From: Paludisphaera borealis
Lineage (GTDB): Bacteria > Planctomycetota > Planctomycetia > Isosphaerales > Isosphaeraceae
Assembly: GCF_001956985.1 (NCBI RefSeq)
Contig: NZ_CP019082.1
Location: 1,612,001-1,676,000, forward strand
Reading direction: 5' to 3'
DNA: 64,000 bases
Positions 61,328 through 64,000 of the stretch are shown one piece after another; position 1 is the stretch's first letter; every line of letters starts with the position of its first letter. Below the pieces are notes generated by a model, which was given only the letters and a program-made list of their open reading frames with translations, was not told where the DNA came from and did no database searches. The translations under genes were made by a program, and so were the position numbers.

Positions 61328-62737
61328 ATGAGGGACGGCAGCGGGCATGCTCACGGCATCGTGCGGCGCGAGTTCTTGCAGGTGGGTTTTTCGGGCTTCC
61401 TGGGCCTGAGCCTGTCGCAGATCCTGACGGCCCGCGCGCTGGCCGATCGCGTCGCGAAGGCCGGCGGCGGCGGTTCGGGCTCGAAGCCCCGGGCGAAGTC
61501 GATGATCCTGGTGTTTCTGACCGGGGGTCTGAGCCATCTCGACTCGTTCGACATGAAGCCCGACGCCCCCGAGCGGATTCGAGGCGAGTTCAAGCCGATC
61601 GACACGGCGGCTTCGGGCGTCCAGTTCTGCGAGCACCTGCCGATGCTCGCGGCCCGGGCCGCCGACCTCGCGGTGGTGCGGTCGATGTCGCACAAATTCA
61701 CCAACCATCTGAACGCGACCCACGAGCTGCTCACCGGCCATTCGCAGCCGGGGGCGTTCTTCGACAAGGTCGCCTCGCGCGACGATTACCCGTGTTACGC
61801 CTCGGGCCTCGACTACCTGCGGCCCCGGCAGGACGGCATTCCCACCGGCGTCATGCTGCCGACGTTCCTGATGGAAGGCCCGCTCGTCTGGCCCGGTCAG
61901 CACGCGGGCTTGCTCGGGCCGCGCCACGACCCCTGGCAGATCAAACAAGACCCGAACCAGCCGGGCTTCCGCGTCGACAGCCTGGCGCTTCCCGTCGGCT
62001 TCAGCGTTGAGCGCCTGGGACGCAGGCAGACGCTCCTCGATCAGATCAACCACCACCAGAACGAGGCCCTGACGCAGCCGTCGACCGGCGGCGATTCCAT
62101 GAGCGACCAGCGCGCGCGGGCGATGTCGCTGCTGCTGTCGGGCAAGGTCTCGGGCGCGTTCGATCTGGACAAGGAAGACCCGAAGACCCGCGACCGCTAC
62201 GGCCGGCACACGTTCGGTCAGTCGCTGTTGCTCGCCCGCCGGCTGGTCGAGGCCGGCGTGCCGATCGTCCAGGTGAACATGGGCCGTGTGCAGCAGTGGG
62301 ACACCCACTCGCAGAACTTCAAGAACCTCAAGGAACACCTCCTACCCCCCACCGACCGCGGCGTCTCCGCCCTGCTCGACGACCTCAAGAGCCGGGGCCT
62401 GCTCGACGAGACCCTGGTGGTCATGACCGGCGAGTTCGGCCGCACGCCTCGGATCGGGTCGAGCACCGGCAACAACAACACGCCCGACGGCCGCGACCAC
62501 TGGGCGGCGGTCTTCTCCGCGCTCTTCGCCGGCGGAGGCGTCCAGGGGGGCCAGGTCGTCGGCGCCTCCGACCGGATCGGCGCGCACCCGGCGAGCCCGC
62601 CGTACGCCCCCGCCGACCTCGCCGCGACCATCTACCAGTCGTTCGGCGTCGACCCCGCCTCGGAGATTCGCGACCGCTTCGGCCGTCCCATCCGCCTCTG
62701 CGACGGCCAGCCCATCGCGCCGTTGTACTCGGCCTGA
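61328..62737 (+). CDS. DUF1501 secreted protein (Tat-type signal)
   Basis: 469 residues from ATG 61328; the frame is open far upstream but that region is the antisense of other genes. The N-terminus has a twin-arginine-like export signal (IVRREFLQVGFSGFLGLSLS). The body is sulfatase/phosphatase-fold DUF1501: ILVFLTGGLSHLDSFDMKPD, LAVVRSMSHKFTNHLNATHE, LVVMTGEFGRTPRIGSSTGN and GRDHWAAVFSALFAGGGVQG. Tens of these occur per planctomycete genome, often with DUF1553 partners; none is here. It is probably periplasmic. Function unknown. Confidence 0.92.
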   Translation: MRDGSGHAHGIVRREFLQVGFSGFLGLSLSQILTARALADRVAKAGGGGSGSKPRAKSMILVFLTGGLSHLDSFDMKPDAPERIRGEFKPIDTAASGVQFCEHLPMLAARAADLAVVRSMSHKFTNHLNATHELLTGHSQPGAFFDKVASRDDYPCYASGLDYLRPRQDGIPTGVMLPTFLMEGPLVWPGQHAGLLGPRHDPWQIKQDPNQPGFRVDSLALPVGFSVERLGRRQTLLDQINHHQNEALTQPSTGGDSMSDQRARAMSLLLSGKVSGAFDLDKEDPKTRDRYGRHTFGQSLLLARRLVEAGVPIVQVNMGRVQQWDTHSQNFKNLKEHLLPPTDRGVSALLDDLKSRGLLDETLVVMTGEFGRTPRIGSSTGNNNTPDGRDHWAAVFSALFAGGGVQGGQVVGASDRIGAHPASPPYAPADLAATIYQSFGVDPASEIRDRFGRPIRLCDGQPIAPLYSA

Positions 62738-62844
62738 AGTCCAATCGCGCCAGGGGCTACAGCCTGACGCGGCCGTTGGAAATTCGCCCGCTGCGCCCTT
62801 GACCCGGGACGACCGCTCGCGGACCCTCGGATTGGAAGTATTTA

Positions 62845-63855
62845 ATGATCCAGGGCATAGAGGCGAAGGCGGCGGCGACCATGGATACATCAAAGATTCC
62901 CGATCCGATTCTCGAGGTCTTCCGGGGCGTCGGCCAGGTGTTTTTCGAGGAGAACGCTCTGACGGGTGCTCTGATGAGTGCCGGCCTGGCGTTCAATTCA
63001 CCGCTGATGGCGACAGGCGCGGTCGTCGGTTCGGCGATCGGGACGGCCACGGCCCGGGCCATGAAATTCGACGAGGGGGAGATCAAGGCGGGGATCTACG
63101 GCTTCAACTCCACGCTCATCGGCATCGCCACGTTCTTCCACTTCCAACCTTCGGTGATGAGCGTCATTCTGCTGATCGCCGGTTGCGTCGCCGGGGCCTT
63201 CGTCACCCGGTTGATGCGGGGGCACGTTCCGTTCCCGACCTACACTGCGCCGTTCATCGTCACCACCTGGGCCGTGTACTTTCTGGGCTTGGCGCTGCAC
63301 GTGGCTCAGGTCCCCCCCTCGGACGAGCCGGCCGATACGTACCTCGCCGGGTCGATCCCGGGCATCGCGAGCGCCGAGGGTGAAACCACGGCCGAAGGCA
63401 AGCCGGCTCCGAGCGAGTCGAGAGGCAACATCGCCATCGACATCGTCGAGGCGGCGACCCGAGCCATCGGCGAAGTCAAGTTCCAGGGAAGCATCTGGAC
63501 CGGCATCCTGTTCCTGGTCGGGATCGGCCTGAACAACAAGGCGCACGCGGCCTGGGTGTTCGTCGCATCGCTGATCGCCACGTTCGTGGCCGTCTACCAC
63601 CACGACCCGTCCCACGACGTCGCCCTCGGACTGAGCCAGTACAGCGCCCCGTTGACGGCCGTCGCCCTCTACTTATGGCGTAAATCGCTGGTCGCGCCGC
63701 TTCTGGGCATCATGCTCTCGGTGCCGCTGACCGAGGTCTTCCCCCTCACCGGCCTCCCGACCTACACGGCCCCCTTCGTGCTGGCCGCCTGGATCGTCAT
63801 CCTTCTCGAACACTACGAGGACAAGCTGTTCGGCAAACCCAAGACAGCCGTCTGA
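62845..63855 (+). CDS. Urea transporter (UT family)
   Basis: 336 residues with about ten membrane helices in two repeats. Family motifs are FFEENALTGALMSAGLAFNS, GIYGFNSTLIGIATFF and TYTAPFIVTTWAV in the first half, and LGLSQYSAPLTAVALYLW and LPTYTAPFVLAAWI in the second. It forms a channel that lets urea cross the inner membrane down its gradient. A charged cytoplasmic-type loop with about 40 polar residues joins the halves. GGAAG 6 bases upstream supports ATG 62845. No urease gene lies in the window. Confidence 0.92.
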   Translation: MIQGIEAKAAATMDTSKIPDPILEVFRGVGQVFFEENALTGALMSAGLAFNSPLMATGAVVGSAIGTATARAMKFDEGEIKAGIYGFNSTLIGIATFFHFQPSVMSVILLIAGCVAGAFVTRLMRGHVPFPTYTAPFIVTTWAVYFLGLALHVAQVPPSDEPADTYLAGSIPGIASAEGETTAEGKPAPSESRGNIAIDIVEAATRAIGEVKFQGSIWTGILFLVGIGLNNKAHAAWVFVASLIATFVAVYHHDPSHDVALGLSQYSAPLTAVALYLWRKSLVAPLLGIMLSVPLTEVFPLTGLPTYTAPFVLAAWIVILLEHYEDKLFGKPKTAV

Positions 63856-64000
63856 CCGCGACCGGAAAGCCATCAAGAATTCAGGCTCGGTTTCGCTTCA
63901 CGACAAGCCTGACCCGCCAGCGAGTGAATTTCTTCGCCGACGGTTCGGGCTCGTATCCGGAACCTCGCGGGCCGAAGCGGGTCGGCCGCCGGCTGTCGGG
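63856..64000. other. Window end without a supported gene
   Basis: 145 bases after the urea transporter. No terminator hairpin, open frame or repeat that I can support. Confidence 0.5.

Overview
The window is about 64 kb of GC-rich bacterial DNA that reads as a chromosome segment of a planctomycete, most likely an Isosphaeraceae-type organism (Isosphaera/Singulisphaera/Paludisphaera group). This lineage call is an inference from gene families that expand together in that phylum: DUF1559 pseudopilin-like proteins, DUF1501, a PVC-type multidomain cytochrome, FG-GAP/ASPIC-UnbV proteins, FecR-LamG proteins beside an ECF sigma factor, DUF1080, a single-pass sulfatase and HTTM proteins. No rRNA operon, phage, complete insertion sequence or CRISPR array was seen. 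There is one tRNA gene, tRNA-Leu(CAA).

Layout. 1-8.5 kb: tail of a sugar phosphate isomerase, a fused two-domain ABC permease, haem genes hemE and hemG, a LOG-family protein, a 404-residue unknown and a DUF1080 protein. 8.5-14.5 kb: a site-2 protease with a small partner, L-fucose isomerase (fucI) beside an M24-fold protein that seems to lack its metal ligands, an esterase and an ATC-hydrolase-like protein. 14.5-19.3 kb: two secreted Spy-like or low-complexity proteins, then a MotA/ExbB-like channel subunit with a long coiled-coil tail and a membrane partner carrying an Ig-like domain. 19.7-24.7 kb: a membrane sulfatase-fold protein, a frameshifted DUF6714 gene and an FG-GAP repeat protein.

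25-32.6 kb is a Flp/Tad pilus locus: a 59-residue Flp pilin with its own strong terminator, then prepilin peptidase, cpaB, tadZ, tadA, tadB, tadC and a small membrane protein. No secretin gene lies in it. 32.7-38.4 kb: tRNA-Leu, a lipoprotein, a DUF1559 protein and a TPR/FG-GAP/ASPIC protein. 38.5-42.5 kb: a SNF2 helicase and a SWIM zinc-finger protein as a pair.

42.6-51.5 kb is a minus-strand operon of ECF sigma factor, FecR-LamG protein, a 1442-residue ThuA/PVC/cytochrome c protein and a GH2 glycosidase, which looks like a self-regulated carbohydrate-utilisation unit. 51.6-52.3 kb holds decayed remains of a DUF1559 gene and a TPR gene. 52.2-64 kb: DUF4332, BON and enolase-superfamily proteins, a DUF985 cupin, a membrane-anchored unknown, a GDSAG esterase, an HNH endonuclease gene broken by a one-base shift with its small upstream partner, an HTTM membrane pair, a DUF1501 protein and a urea transporter. 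Short interspersed repeats lie around 25.6, 55.0, 55.7, 57.5 and 59.6 kb, and one of them supplies the C-terminus of the HTTM protein.
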